From Hemileia vastatrix (lineage: Eukaryota; Basidiomycota; Pucciniomycetes; Pucciniales; Zaghouaniaceae): a DNA stretch of 64,000 nucleotides. A program made the translations under genes and the position numbers. The notes below the pieces were generated by a model, which saw only the letters and a list, made by a program, of their open reading frames with translations, was not told the DNA's origin and searched no databases. Within the stretch, counting starts at the first letter, position 1; each line of letters begins with the position of its first letter. Of this stretch, positions 21,002-32,484 are shown one piece after another. Location: positions 39,512,183 to 39,576,182 of the forward strand of contig JASXTE010000002.1 of the NCBI GenBank assembly GCA_030280995.1. The letters run 5' to 3'.

Positions 21002-21182
21002 TGTTTTGAGTTATGAAGTGTTATGCTGCGGAGTGCTGCGTATGAATGGGATGATGCTGACAAATCAGTGAAATGGGACTTGATGGTGAAATCAGCACTT
21101 TTGGTTGAGAAAGTGCGGATTTGAGTGAAATAAGTGACTTATTTCATTTTGAAATCCACCAGTATTGGGGCTAGTGTGTTTT

Positions 21183-21231
21183 GGAAATCCGCACTTATTT
21201 AAGTGCGGATTTGCCAGAACTGACACCCCCT
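21183..21231 (-). repeat. Right terminal inverted repeat of the Harbinger element
   Basis: Reverse complement of the left terminus, reading AGGGGGTGTCAGTTCTGG from 21231 inward, with the same internal inverted pair. Confidence 0.9.
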
Positions 21232-22671
21232 AATATGTGTAAAACTCAATATTTATTATTGGTGCATAAAGTTTAAATATGTATATATATAATATCCATT
21301 AGAAATAAGATGATGTTTGGTAAAGAGAAAGCAAAGAAAAAATATGCAACATTGGAGAAAAAAAGAGGATGGAAAAAAATACTAGAAGAAAAAAAAGGAT
21401 GAGGTTTCTGAATGAGAGTTGAGGAATAAAGAAAGAAGTGAAGATGAAAAGGGAGAAATAAGAGGGAAAATTAAAATGACAATACAAAATTGGTGATGAT
21501 GATGAGAAAATAAGAGAGGAACTTTGACAGACCTGATATTAATTTTCAGTAGGAGATGAACTGGAAATTATAGGTGTGTAGAAATACAAGGGGTGCAGAG
21601 AATTTTATTTTAAAGCAAATGATTTGAAAATGATGTGATTTAAAAAAAATTAGCTTGAGAATTATTATGGCAGGGGATAAATGAATATCACCCCTGAAGT
21701 TTCTCACAACTTTGACTGATTAAATTCATCATGTGGAGGACAATGAATTTAATTAGCCAAACTCTTGCACACTGTGTCATTTTAAGCCAGGTTCTAAGGC
21801 ATATAAACAAAATATTTACTTATGTTTTTTCTATTAAACTTTAATCAGTGCTTAATATTACATCTTAAGTAACTCACAATAAAATTTATTACTTTGATGC
21901 ACTAAGAATACTAATTCTGACTTGAGTATTCTTTGGGTGAGAATTTTATTTGTTCATTAAGTGACAAGTGAAACTTTTCCTTGAGTGGGAATTAATAATT
22001 TTTGAATTTTTCTGAAATGAGTAAATTAAGTATGATTTGGAATTTTTATACTCATTATTTTGGTAACATGTCTTATTTTCCAGTATTGATCTAGGCTCAC
22101 ATGTATTTACTTCTTATTTTCATTTTCTAGAACTTTCTGTATTTAGTTATTTGAAATTCTTTTGCTTCTTTTTTATCTATGTGTTTGTGTTATTTTTCCT
22201 ATAAAAGGGGCTTGGATTTTAAGGAGAAGGGGCATCTCTTTATTACCTAAAACATTTTTATTACCTTCTTTTACTCCAATTAATTATATTAAATTATAAC
22301 TACTGTACAAAAATTCTAGTTATTAGTTATCTCACAGAACTAATTCCTATCTAGTCACTGAAACAATTAAAATCAAATCTTACTCTTTTATATTGCCACT
22401 CTGTCTCAATCATAAGTCAGGGAAAAGCTTTACTTACCTTACCTCTTGAAAAAAGTTGATAGTCAGACACAAGGATCTCTAGTTGACTAAAGAGAAACAA
22501 GACTTGCATCCTTCTTATCCAGAAAAGACTCTGGCTACTTCTTCATCCTGACTCAAAGATTGATAAGTCTCCTTTATTGACATAAGTGTACTACACAGTT
22601 GATTTTCAAGTAAGAGCTCTCACAAAAAACCAAAAAACAAGCAAAAAAAAATATTGCAAGTATAAATTTTT
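21232..22671. other. No recognisable gene; possible solo-LTR-like promoter
   Basis: Purine-rich sequence at 21300-21490 followed by AT-rich DNA. A good TATA-like box, cctataaaagggg, at about 22199-22211 on plus resembles the one in the gypsy-4 LTR (minus, 48678-48690), so an old LTR may be present, but I could not find its ends. Confidence 0.35.
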
Positions 22672-22814
22672 TGAACAAATGTGTTTTCATTAATTCATTA
22701 AATCTCACCCTGCTAGGGGAATGAAGTTTAAAGGCCAGTGAGTTTTAAGTACATGAGGAGTGGGCTTTTTGGGGAGTACATGGGGAAATAAAAGAGAGGA
22801 CATAGTCATAGAAG

Positions 22815-25800
22815 CTATTGGGTAAGGGGAACGTTATTTGGAAATATACTGAATTGAACCATAAATGCAGCTACTAGTGGGGCAATAGGAGAGGGAGATA
22901 GGAGTTCAGAGGTAGTAAAAGGGATTTTATGTTGAAGGGCTTCTTTCAAAAGGACACAACTTTGAATCTGGTGAGCTGGGAGTGAGAGGAGGACATGTTC
23001 AGGAGTGTCTTTTGAAGGTAAGGGACAAAGCAAGAAATTTGGGGAGGGTGAGGCATTGAAGTCATAAAGGTATTGTTTAAGGGGGGAGTGACTGGACCTG
23101 CACTGAATAAAAGCAGTGGAATGAGCTCTAGGGAGACCAGCCAAAATTTTATACATGTTGGCTGGGTCAAAGTTTCCCCTTAGATTCTTGAGTGAATTAG
23201 GGGAGGGGGGTGAGATGAAAAAAAAATTAGCATGTGACTTTTATAGAGATTTTAAGTGTGAAATAGAGGGGGGGGAAGGTGAAAGTGGAGGAGTGACTTA
23301 GCTGGGTTAGATGTTGGGTGAGTTCCATTTGCTATTGAGTCAAAAATCTTTTTGCCTCTAGTTTCTATGCATCCTGGACACCAGTGAAGGGTGAGGATCA
23401 GGTCAGGGAAAAGGAGACAAAGTCTTTGGGTCCCAGCAAGAATGGATAGTAGTATGGATAATTTGGAAGTAGATGGGGAAGTGGAAGAAAGGGAACAGAT
23501 GACAGACTGATTGTTGGTGAAGATGGTTAGTGAGTGGTAAAGCAAGTAGAGAGGGTTGTAATAAAAGAGCTGGAGTCCAAGGAAGATTCTTATTAGCTCA
23601 GATTCATAGACCATGAAAGGAGATTGGTCTCCTAGTTGAGTCACATAAGAGAGGGATTGATGAGGTTTGAATGCAGCAGCAAATGTGCTGTTCTGGGATT
23701 TAGATAAATTAGTGTATATAAAATAGGCAGATAATAGGGGTGGCTGATTATTTTAATCAAATTCAAATGCACTTCCTCCTTTGTGGGGTCTATGACCATA
23801 CCAAAAAGGGAAGAGAGCCATGGGAAGAATGGAAGAGGGTATCTGAGGTCCATTTCCTTCAGTAGAAGAGAGAATGGGAAGACATTGTCTGAAAATAGGA
23901 GGTGCAGTTGATGCAGATAAGACTATGGAGGGATTGAGGAGGCAAGGTATTTTGAAAGACAAGCCATCAGATCGGACAAGGGGAAAGTAAGGAGTTGTTC
24001 CCAAGCTTTATTTACAGCTGTATCAAGTCTTTTCTTGCAGGTGAGAGGGTGGGGGTGATGGAGAAGGGTTCAAATAAGAGCAGGAAAAAAATACCCTAGT
24101 GTGTGGTGTAGGGATTTTTTTCCATGAACTGGAGCAGTCTAGTGGTGCAGGAGGATTTTTTGGGGTTTTGTCACACAATTGCAGCAAAATTGGTGCATGA
24201 ATAGATAAGAGAGGGAATGAGAGTTTTGTATTGTTTCAAAAGTATTCCCCAACCTGAGGAGGCCAATCAGTGAATCACAGAAGAGGCTTGTAGAGCAGAT
24301 GTAATTAGTTTTTTCCCATGGGGCTTGAAGATAAGAGTAGGGTCAATAAGGGCTCCCAACCATTTGAGGCTGGGTGGGGGAGGAGTAATTTCTCATCAAA
24401 CTGGAGAGGGAGAGGCTCCTTATAGAGAGATGAGATATTTTTCAGTAATATCCTTTTATTTTTTGTGAGATCAAAAATAACAGCATGTTTAACTCCCCAG
24501 GAAATAGTCTCTGAGCTAAGCTTGGAAAGGTTATCAAGCACTTCCTTTTAATCTGGGGCTGCAGTAAGATACATGAAATCTTCAATATATCCTAATGCTA
24601 GTGTAGATTTAGTAAGAGAAGGGATGGAGAGAAGGTTAGAACTTTAAATAATGTACAAAATTCAAAAATGAGGAGCCCCCTGTGGGAGTCCTTTGGGAAA
24701 AAAGTTGGGAGGGGATTTGTATGAGGAGAAGACAATACTTGTCCTCCTTCTCCCTGGGGAGCTAAAAATGAGGTTGGTGAGTTTTTGTGGAAGGGTAAGG
24801 GACTGGAGGGTGTGAGACAGGCAAGAAAGGTTCACCAAGAGAAACAACCCTTCACATAAAGGGACTTAGCACCAAAAACATTACCCTTAATCCATTGATC
24901 CTTTTCCCAAGTTGTAAGATGAAGCAGAGCATCCAATTTGCTTCTGAAGGGGTAGCTTCCATCGTGGTGTTCAGGAAGGAGGTTACCTTCTTCCACAAGG
25001 AAAGAAAGGTGTTTAGTAATGAAAGAATTGATTGGTCTCCCAATAGTGTTGAGGAGAGAAATGGGGCATTATTACAATGGTATAGTGTAGTTGGGGTGGT
25101 GGTGTTTTGGGATAATTACTGTTTTGGCTTCTTTCAACACAGGGGGATACTGGCCTAAATCTAGACACACTTTTAAAATAGAGAGGAGGATTGAAGCCAC
25201 TTCACAAGGATTGTAATGCAGAAGGATGTTGGGTATTCTGTCTGTACCAGGGGCCCTACCTTTCCTTGTATTGAGAAGGGCTTCCAGGACTTCCTCCAAA
25301 GTAAATGGGGGACAGGGTAACAGTTGAAGAAGGAGGGGAAGGAAAGGGGATTTCCAACAAGTTACATTGTATGGTAGCCACCAATGTCCCTTAAAACAAT
25401 TCCTGAGCTTTGGTAAGATTTTCAGTCATTTGGGACCCATCTGGATTGAACAGAGGGGGGTTGGAACAGGAGACAGAGATGTGGTGAGAGGAATTAACTG
25501 GTTTAAAAAAAGACTGAGGTGTGGGAGCTGAGAGATAGAATTTCCAGTGTTGTTTGAGTAAGTATTAGATCTTGGCACAGAAGGCTTTCCTCATGACTGA
25601 AACTCAGCTGCAATGTGAGTGGCTGGGGATGACCTAAATTTATGTTGGGTCTGGTAGCAGGTTTTATTGAGGGGGTCCAAAACACTGAAATTCCACCAGG
25701 CATGACATGTTGAGCTTGGCTGCTGCAGCAAGACATAACATTCCATTAGTTCAATAAAATGATAAGCAGAAGTTACAGAAGCCTTATCCACAGAAGAGGG

Positions 25801-26240
25801 AAAGGGTAGAGAAAGAGGCATGAGAAGCATGAAGAGAGGACTTATTGTAACCTTTCAAGTTATTTTAGGGCCTTTGATAGGGGAGAGGGGGTTTTAAAGA
25901 TTGACTCAGATGATAGGGGATGGGGAGAGATTGTTTCAAATTAAGGTGAGAGCAAGGTAGGGACTAGAGATTGGGGTGAAGAGGTTGATAGGAAGCTTCT
26001 CATTGATGTAGAGGCAGAATTGGAAAGGAGATGAAGAGGGAAGGGGGGAGTGAATGGGCGCAATTAGATGCCAACCATTTGCAGGGGCAGGGGAGTGGCA
26101 ATCTTGGGAAAGGAAGTCTCTTGAAAAACCAAAACATTGTGTGAGCTAGTATTATGGTCATTTAAAATAGAGTGAAAAACATAGAATGAGTGGTGGAAAT
26201 TAAGTTGGAAGAAGGAAAAAGAAGATGTTTTCTTGGGCAA
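22815..26240 (-). pseudogene. LINE-A ORF2: endonuclease, RT, RNase H
   Basis: Broken into many frames. The RT N-terminal block reads TRKGRAPGTDRIPN, then VIIPKHHHPNY (about 25110-25270), later FFPKGLPQGAPHF (about 24665-24700) and GYIEDFMYL (about 24570-24600), where the catalytic YxDD is degraded to YIED. RNase H follows at about 23250-23650: ESELIRIFLGLQLFY, TIFTNNQSVI and LTLHWCPGCIETRG. The C-terminal CCPLPSKDTPEHVLLSLPAH (about 23000-23040) matches the Cys/His block seen at the end of such elements. Endonuclease sequence lies between about 26240 and 25330 but is too decayed to mark residues. It reverse-transcribed its own RNA at the nicked target. Confidence 0.75.
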
Positions 26241-26329
26241 CTGAAAAGAGTCACCTATTGTTGAGTTTCATTTTGTGGCAGGAAGGCATCTTTTGAAGAT
26301 GTAAGATGGGAGGGGAAAAGGATGGGTTC

Positions 26330-27948
26330 TCAAAAAAAAGTAGGGAGAGAGGAAATAGAGTTCTTGAGGGGGTGGTGATGGGGGAGTGATTCCATGCAGA
26401 AGCAGACTGGTGAAGAGAGTTTTTGGGCTTTACAAGATTTGGTGTTATGATGTCCAGTACAGTTGGACCATCTGGGAGAAAGGGAGAAATGGATGGATAG
26501 GTGGCCTTTGCTCCAGCACTGAAAACAAGTGCTTTGCTCACAATTAAATGCTTCTGTTTTACAGACCTGTCCTTCAACTATGAGGGGATGAAGGGGGTAG
26601 GGAGAGATTAGAGAGTCAGGATGTTGTTGTTCAAATAAATTAAAGACAGCAGAAGAATTGCTTTTCCCAGCCCTGGCCTCTGGGTGTCTAAGCCATGAGA
26701 TGTGGCACAGAGAACTGGGAGTTTTGGGGTTGTCTTCAATCAAAGCATTTATACAAGCCTGGTAATTGAGGTTGTAGTAAGTAGGGATGCCATGGGCCAC
26801 TACCGGAAAGGTAGGGTGCTTGTAGGTCATTCCCTGAGGGACCCACTCCTGTCACATGTTGACAAAGCTGAGGTGGTCTTCTTTTGAGGCTACCATGATC
26901 TTCAGGTTGTTAGATCTGTGATGGATGACTCCTTTGAATTAGAGGGGGAAGCTGTTACTGACATTTGTGATTTTCTTGGTGGTTGTGTAGTTGTTAATGA
27001 AAGATAGTAGCTTGGGGTTGGGAAATTACTTGAGTACTGGAGCAGCTTGGTCAAGCTGTTTGATGGTGAAGGACAGGAGGGTGGGACAGGGAGGTGCCAT
27101 ATGTTGAGTAGCTGTCTGAGGGGAGATGCAAGCAGCTGCTGCCTGGGAAAAAGTGGGGTGCCAAGGTGCCAAGGAAGGAGGAGGAGGATGTTGAAAGCCT
27201 TTGAGAAGAATTCAAGAAATTATTTCATCCAATTTATCATTGATCAACTTATCAGAAGAGGAGGTGGGTCTGGGGGGTGACTCTCAGTGAAAGAAGGAGT
27301 GAGAGGAAAGGGGGGAGAGGGTAGAGGTGAGGGCACAAATGTCAAAGATAGGGGCAGTGTGAATGGTGATGCAGGAGCCCTTCCTAGGCAGGTCTCTGAT
27401 CATGTCAAGGAGATTGTTGAGGCAGGATACTAGCATGTATGGATTATTGGCACAATCCATGCCAACCAATTGGATGATGTGACCAGCCAGGGAGTTAGGG
27501 TCCACTGTGGAGGGGTGTGGGACTTGAGGGGCACAGGAAAGGCCAAACCCATTGAACAGGTTCTGAGGGTTATGAATTGAGGCATCCAGGGAGGCCTCTT
27601 GGGAGGGTTCAGAGGGGAGTGGCATGGGGGTGATTCTGGGGGAGGGTGTGGATGTGGCACTACCTTCAGAAAGAGCAGGGCTGCCAGTGGAGAAGAAAAG
27701 CTCTGGGTGCTGGTCCCTAGCTTCATCCATGGAGTCATAGGACAGAGGGGGGTGTTGCATGGATGGGGAGGAATACCAGCGCTTCTTAGCTATGGGGTAT
27801 TTGGTGGGACCTGGGGGCAGAGGAGGAGGTAAGGGGGGGAAGTGACAGAAAATGAATCTTGAAAGAGAGGAGGGGGAGTTGCATGTTTGGCAGGTGCAGG
27901 TGGGGATGCATGCATTTGCACATTGTGGTTGTTGGAGTCAAGATCCAT
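26330..27948 (-). pseudogene. LINE-A ORF1: Gag-like RNA-binding protein
   Basis: Starts MDLDSNNHNVQMHAS, is Pro/Ser-rich for about 150 residues, then has the block WLRHPEARAGKSNSSAVFNL followed by two zinc knuckles, CFQCWSKGHLSIH and RWSNCTGHHNTKSC. In the first the last Cys is Phe, and in the second the first Cys is Trp. LINE-B keeps all of these Cys. Several frameshifts interrupt it. It would bind element RNA. Confidence 0.75.
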
Positions 27949-27966
27949 GATGAACAAATGTGTTTT

Positions 27967-28552
27967 TTTTTTTAATTTCTTACAATCTCACCCAGCTAGG
28001 GGCATGAAGGCATTGTGAACTAATAGGCTAGGTACATGTGAGGAGTAATGAACATAGTGGGTAAGTTAACTGGGCAATTAACATGATAACAGGGGGAGCT
28101 AGGTGCCTTTGAGGACACAGTTTGGGTTGCCATAAGGAAAGGGTGGAGGTTAATCCTTGGGTGGTCATGGTTTGATGGGCAGGGTTTTCAAGAAATATAA
28201 GGGGAGTGGAATTCTGCAGCTGACTCACAATTAATGACCAGGCACAATTGTCCAGATAATGGGGGGATGGCAAGGTGGGGTGGTTGACAAAGTGTGTGGT
28301 TGATAAAGTGGGGTGGGTTCTCCAGCCTTCACACACATGTCCATCCACTGTAGTTTGCTGAGGGAGAGTAGAGATATTGTTGGGGGAACAAGACATCAAC
28401 ACCAGCATGAAAACAAGTGTGCCAACCATGGACAAAGAGTGTGTGGTTAAAAGGGGTGAGACAGCAAGGATTTGAACCTGCGAGACAAAAGTCAAGGTGA
28501 GTGACTAGTGCCATTCAGGCAATGATCTAACCACATAGACCATCTCACCCCA
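27967..28552 (-). mobile_element. tRNA-headed SINE with LINE-like 3' tail
   Basis: About 586 bp on the minus strand, beginning TGGGGTGAGATGG (28552) with a tRNA-like head (28455-28549). The unique body ends in CTAGCTGGGTGAGATTGTAAG, then AAATT and a run of A. That tail matches the 3' end of LINE-A (CTAGCAGGGTGAGATTTAATG) and of LINE-B (TCTGGGTGAGACTTTATG), and similarity extends inward over roughly 70 bp (gtacatg, aggagt). The flank AACAAATGTGTT occurs at 28553-28564 and again at 27954-27965, which is also one of the LINE-A duplications. This is how SINEs mobilised by a partner LINE look. Confidence 0.8.
28455..28549 (-). other. tRNA-like head of the SINE (Pol III promoter)
   Basis: Seven-base acceptor-like ends GGTGAGA and TCTCACC are perfectly complementary and 95 nt apart. 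An A-box-like TGTGGTTAGATC and a B-box GGTTCAAATCC (consensus GGTTCGANTCC with its CpG changed) are present. The length suggests a class II tRNA origin (long variable arm, Leu or Ser type). It is not a functional tRNA gene, since the arms pair imperfectly and it is part of the repeat. Confidence 0.75.
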
Positions 28553-29191
28553 AACAAATGTGTTGTGTAAAGCTACTATACATTCATGGTTTAATTATTA
28601 AACCAAAACTATAAGAATAGATGCATAATTTGACTGAAGAGAAAAATTAATGCAACTTTTATAATTTTAGAGTATGGCTGTTGCATATGGTGTGTTCAAC
28701 TAGCTTTTCCCTGACACCAGGGGAAATAACTGTGTCATGTTTTATTGTGGGACTTGATATCTGGTAATAAAGCATGATATGTGATCTTGCATTATGTCAT
28801 GCTTTGTTGCAGGAAATTGACACCTGAAAATCAAACATGACACTGTTTTGCCCCCGCTGTAAAAAAAAGGTAAAGATAACGTCACCAGCTATAGAATAGG
28901 CGGTTTTAGTGTCCAGTCAGGCGGTCCCATAGCAAAAATTTCAAAAGAATGACTTCTACACTTTACAAAAAAGGCAAGTTGCCGCTCTCACTAATTTAAA
29001 CCTAACATTAGGTGCTTGCAAATCTTCCCTCTTGCAACCCTATATAAAAATGCATATTTATTATCTCAAAGAACCCATTAGCGGAATCAGGCCTTCACTC
29101 GAAACATTTTTCCTACCACACAGAAAATGGACTCCTCATTGTAACTTAAAATCGAATATGATATTTCTTTAACATATTATACAGTTTTCTG

Positions 29192-29591
29192 CTAGCTTAT
29201 TGGTTCCGAATTTTCTTTATTTAACTTACTTGCCTTTCTAATAATCCTTTTCAAGTGCCCGACTTTTTTGAATAAACTAACTTTGCTAGCAATTTTCTTT
29301 TTTTCATCGTCGTGAAAGAAAAAAAAAGGAGTTAAAATAGAGAAAAACGACGCCCTGTTTCTTGTATTCCTCAAATTTTAAACGATGCTTCTCTGAATCA
29401 GAATGTGACTTCTTTTTTGAAAAAAAAAAAACGAATACCTTTTCACTCGCAATCAATTCACTCCCCGGGGGCTTTTTTTCCTTCGTGTAACTCCAGATAC
29501 TCGAAAATATAACTACCACTTGAAGGCAAAAAAATTGGAATGGATTTTTTTTTTCATTTTCCAATATGGGTTTTGGTTTCTTTGATTCCAT
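29192..29591 (-). CDS. Possible host gene fragment, Lys-rich
   Basis: Two overlapping minus-strand frames look coding: MESKKPKPILENEKKNPF, then KKKSHSDSEKHRLKFEEYKK, and in the other frame KKKIASKVSLFKKVGHLKR, then RKASKLNKENSEPIS and a stop. The change of frame near 29340 could be an intron or an indel. It is very basic and low in complexity, and I do not recognise a family. It lies in the CpG-retaining island. Confidence 0.3.
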
Positions 29592-30582
29592 TAACTGTAA
29601 CTATACCTTCAAATGGCTTTAAGTTTTCGAGATAATAATATGTTTTTGTTTCCTGGCTTCAGTTGAATTTTTTACTTTTCCTCAAAAAGTAAGAACAGAA
29701 ATAAAAAAAACATTTTGAAAACCTGTCAACTGTTTACCTGTTTCCTGCTAGTTATTAGTTTAATTTTCCATTTTGCTTAATTTTCGTTAGGTGATCAGCT
29801 AGAAGAATATACTATTATGATCTAAATAATTTAGACTATTATCAGCAATCTATCATATATATATATATATATTTCAACACGCATTACACCGACAACGTTG
29901 AACCTGTTCTACTATTTAAAATGACCTAAAACCAGTGAAGAGAATTAACTTGAGAGAGGAATATTCTCAATCGAGTTTGTTCTACCTTTGAAGCCATCCG
30001 CTTTCTACGTTGAGAATAGATATTGCGAACTCGCTTTTACTTGAAGTACTCGGTAAATTATTTTTTATCTACTTAGATTATTCGATTTTATTGTGATTTT
30101 TTTTGAAAAAAAGCACTATTCATATTTGAAGAATAGTTATAGATTTCCATATCAAACATTTTTATAGTTTTTCTTCAATTACACTTATAATGAGAAAGTA
30201 TTTTTCCTTGGATTCATAGATTAGAAGGTTGATAACTGGTTGTAGAAGAATCTCTTCAAAGATAAGGAGCGACGAATCGATTTTCATACGGTATTCCTGA
30301 CAGCTTTATCTAGTTGAATGACACTCCACTATTTGTGACGGAAACATGATGCGAACGGTTTTTGGTGTGCTTTTTACCATCCACCAACACATCCTAACTT
30401 TCATTGATAAACAAAAAAGTATTCACCTTGGAAATAATCGCCCTTTGGAAATGCAAATCTTCTTTGAACCCATCAAGAAAGTTTAAGTCGTTTTTTTTCT
30501 CCTTTTTATTTTTGAAGAATAATTATTTATAAGTGGCATAATTTATGTGAAGGTTTTACATTATTGTTTTTCATTTTCTCAA

Positions 30583-30687
30583 TGGATGGCGATGGAGCCA
30601 GCAGTACGGAAGCTTTGCCTCTGCATGATCGGAAATTTATGGCGATCAGGCGAAGAAGAACGTTATATGATTACGATGGATTTTGAC
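30583..30687 (+). CDS. Possible exon, unrecognised
   Basis: Frame MDGDGASSTEALPLHD, then RKFMAIRRRRTLYDYDGF and a stop, with CpG-containing codons and non-repetitive sequence. It may be a first exon of a host gene. There is no family match that I can make, and no downstream exon was joined with confidence. Confidence 0.2.
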
Positions 30688-31031
30688 TTGAACTGGTTGC
30701 CGGTATACTCCTTGCAAACATTTTTTTAGCGATTTATTTATTACGTGGGATCACACGCCCCTTGGGCATGAGACTACTCAGAGTAATAAAGTCACCAATA
30801 TAAATAAAGATTTAGGACACATAAAGGTGGTGTGAGCTCCTTCAAAGCAGATTTTCACTATATTATGTTCGAATCAAACCTGGAGGATAGGCTTCTGTTT
30901 TACTTTGGCAGTCTTTGCTATGAATTGCAATATTAAAAAATGATGAGGACTGAAAGACTTTGTGGCTATTATTCTCTATGTGTCTGACGAAATTGATGAC
31001 AAAAGGATAATTATGTTCCGAGTATGACAGT

Positions 31032-31238
31032 TTGATGTGCTCATTTGTGCTTGACGAAGGAATGTTTTCAACGGAGCCTGTTAATTGTTGTCGTCATATT
31101 CTACCCGATTATCGTCAAGGGATTCGCAGTGCAGTTAATACAACCGATAAAGATAGGTCCCCTATAATATCGCCTGCATTCTCACCGCATTGCTCTTTCT
31201 ATCAATCACTTTACAGTAGTCATACCTTGTTGGTGTAA
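31032..31238 (+). CDS. Possible small ORF, unrecognised
   Basis: A 68-codon frame starting MMCSFVLDEGMFSTEP, then HILPDYRQGIRSAVNTTDK, with CpG-rich codon use compared with neighbouring repeats. No known domain. A ctttcag/gtaat stretch follows its stop. It could be an exon read in the wrong frame. Confidence 0.2.
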   Translation: MMCSFVLDEGMFSTEPVNCCRHILPDYRQGIRSAVNTTDKDRSPIISPAFSPHCSFYQSLYSSHTLLV

Positions 31239-31351
31239 CTTTCAGGTAATATTTTATTCTGTTTTTCATCTCAGTTCACATTTTTGTTATTTCTTTTTAT
31301 TTTCATCTGATTATCAATGATTACGTATCAGATAATATAAAGGAATAACGA

Positions 31352-31513
31352 ATGACCTCTTCACGACAACTTAGTTATAACCACCAACGTCTTGATAATC
31401 TTATACTCGAGATTCACCAGCTCATTAATTATGTTGGCCAAGAAGATGTCACTGATTTGAAAGAAGTCAATCACATCGACTCTAAAGCAGATACTCATTT
31501 AAATCATTCCAAG
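31352..31513 (+). CDS. Possible exon with splice donor, unrecognised
   Basis: Starts MTSSRQLSYNHQRLDNL, then ILEIHQLINYVGQEDVTDLK, and ends at a candidate donor, aaggtagatatag. It is predicted helical and non-repetitive. The next open frame on the plus strand (31636-31836) is hydrophobic and membrane-like. Joining them is speculative. Confidence 0.25.
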
Positions 31514-31635
31514 GTAGATATAGTAAAGATTTTTTTTCTCAGTTTTGAGTAATATCCCGATCAGCTGAAAAGGTATATTTTCACTATCTATAGCATAATT
31601 CTTTACTAACAAATCCACCAAACGAAACGATAAAA

Positions 31636-31836
31636 ATGAATCATCGACAGTCTCAGAAATGGCTTCCAGTTTTTTGGGATATAATTTTTTTGCCAAAGGA
31701 TTTTTTATTCATCGCTAATACGCCAACAGCTACTTCAATTTTCATCGTTTGCCTTACTTTAAGTTTCTGTTTCCTTCCGGAAGCGATTTGTATCCCTTTG
31801 TTGGGCCTTTTTTTATTGCCTGCTTTTATCACTTGA
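31636..31836 (+). CDS. Possible membrane-segment ORF, unrecognised
   Basis: A 66-codon frame starting MNHRQSQKWLPVFWDIIF with two hydrophobic stretches (TSIFIVCLTLSFCFL and IPLLGLFLLPAFIT). No known family. It may be an exon or a chance frame. Confidence 0.2.
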   Translation: MNHRQSQKWLPVFWDIIFLPKDFLFIANTPTATSIFIVCLTLSFCFLPEAICIPLLGLFLLPAFIT

Positions 31837-32484
31837 TTTGTGAGATGTTTTATTAGATTATTTTGACATTGTTTTTATTCGAATATGATTCTCTGTTTTC
31901 ACTTATTATTTTCTAACGGATCCACTTACCTTGACTAGTCTTTTTATAATCTGTTCATTCCAAACTGTTGGGAGATAGATTGAAAAAATCATTGTCTTAT
32001 ATTGGGCTTTCATGATTTAAAAGAAATACTTAAAGATCCAAAATGTTTAATCATTCTTTGATGATGTGATGATCCCCTCAGGCTCCATGAGTCACCAAAA
32101 AAAATGAAGCTAAGTGTTACAACTGATCTAGGGAAGAAATCATTTAAAGGCACCGAGAGAAAAGCGGGGGTACATACTTACCAGCACATCCCGTTAAAAT
32201 ATTTTAAATTTAGGTGGAATTTCGAAAAATTTCCCACCAAACATTCCCTGATCAGCATTGGAATAAACAAAAATGACTAAAAAATTCATCTCAAGTCAGG
32301 AAAAGGAAAATAAGCGCACGAAAAACCATCGAAAGGTCAATTTTCATGTCAGAAGTAAGGAAGACACATTAATGATATATCTTGTGAAAGTAAAAAAAAA
32401 TTAAAAAGAAGGGCTAGCAAAAGTTAAGCTAGAAAAAATTGTATAAAAGTGAACAACAACTCTAGTATTATAGGTTTTTCATGA

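Larger units (their letters stand above)
17507..21231. mobile_element. PIF/Harbinger-type element carrying a TET-like oxygenase
   Basis: A 3.7-kb segment bounded by 49-bp near-perfect inverted repeats that begin AGGGGGTGTCAGTTCTGG. Each repeat contains an inner inverted pair, AAATC[C/T]GCACTTA and TAAGTGCGGATTT. Flanking AAT (17504-17506 and 21232-21234) is a possible 3-bp target duplication, and TA/TA is also possible. Subterminal copies of aaatcagcactt and aagt(g)acttatttc occur inside both ends. It contains two convergent genes: a TET/JBP-like dioxygenase on plus (19197-19823) and a Harbinger transposase on minus (20264-21001), the latter lacking its C-terminal half. Together with 3-bp duplications and the transposase type, this supports the PIF/Harbinger assignment. 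The copy is not autonomous. Confidence 0.85.
22688..27950 (-). mobile_element. LINE-A: non-LTR retrotransposon, near full length
   Basis: Minus-strand element with a Gag-like ORF1 with CCHC knuckles, apurinic-type endonuclease region, RT and RNase H, like the fungal Tad1/I-type elements. The 5' end lies at about 27950, two bases before its first Met (27946-27948). The 3' end reads CTAGCAGGGTGAGATTTAATG. It is flanked by TGAACAAATGTGTTTT (22672-22687 and 27951-27966), a 16-bp target duplication in plus orientation. All reading frames are interrupted. The second copy at 32624-38498 shares the whole architecture. Confidence 0.85.

Noticed and set aside
28455..28549. Functional tRNA gene
   Set aside because: Arms pair poorly, body continues into a repeat with LINE tail and target duplication, so SINE head.
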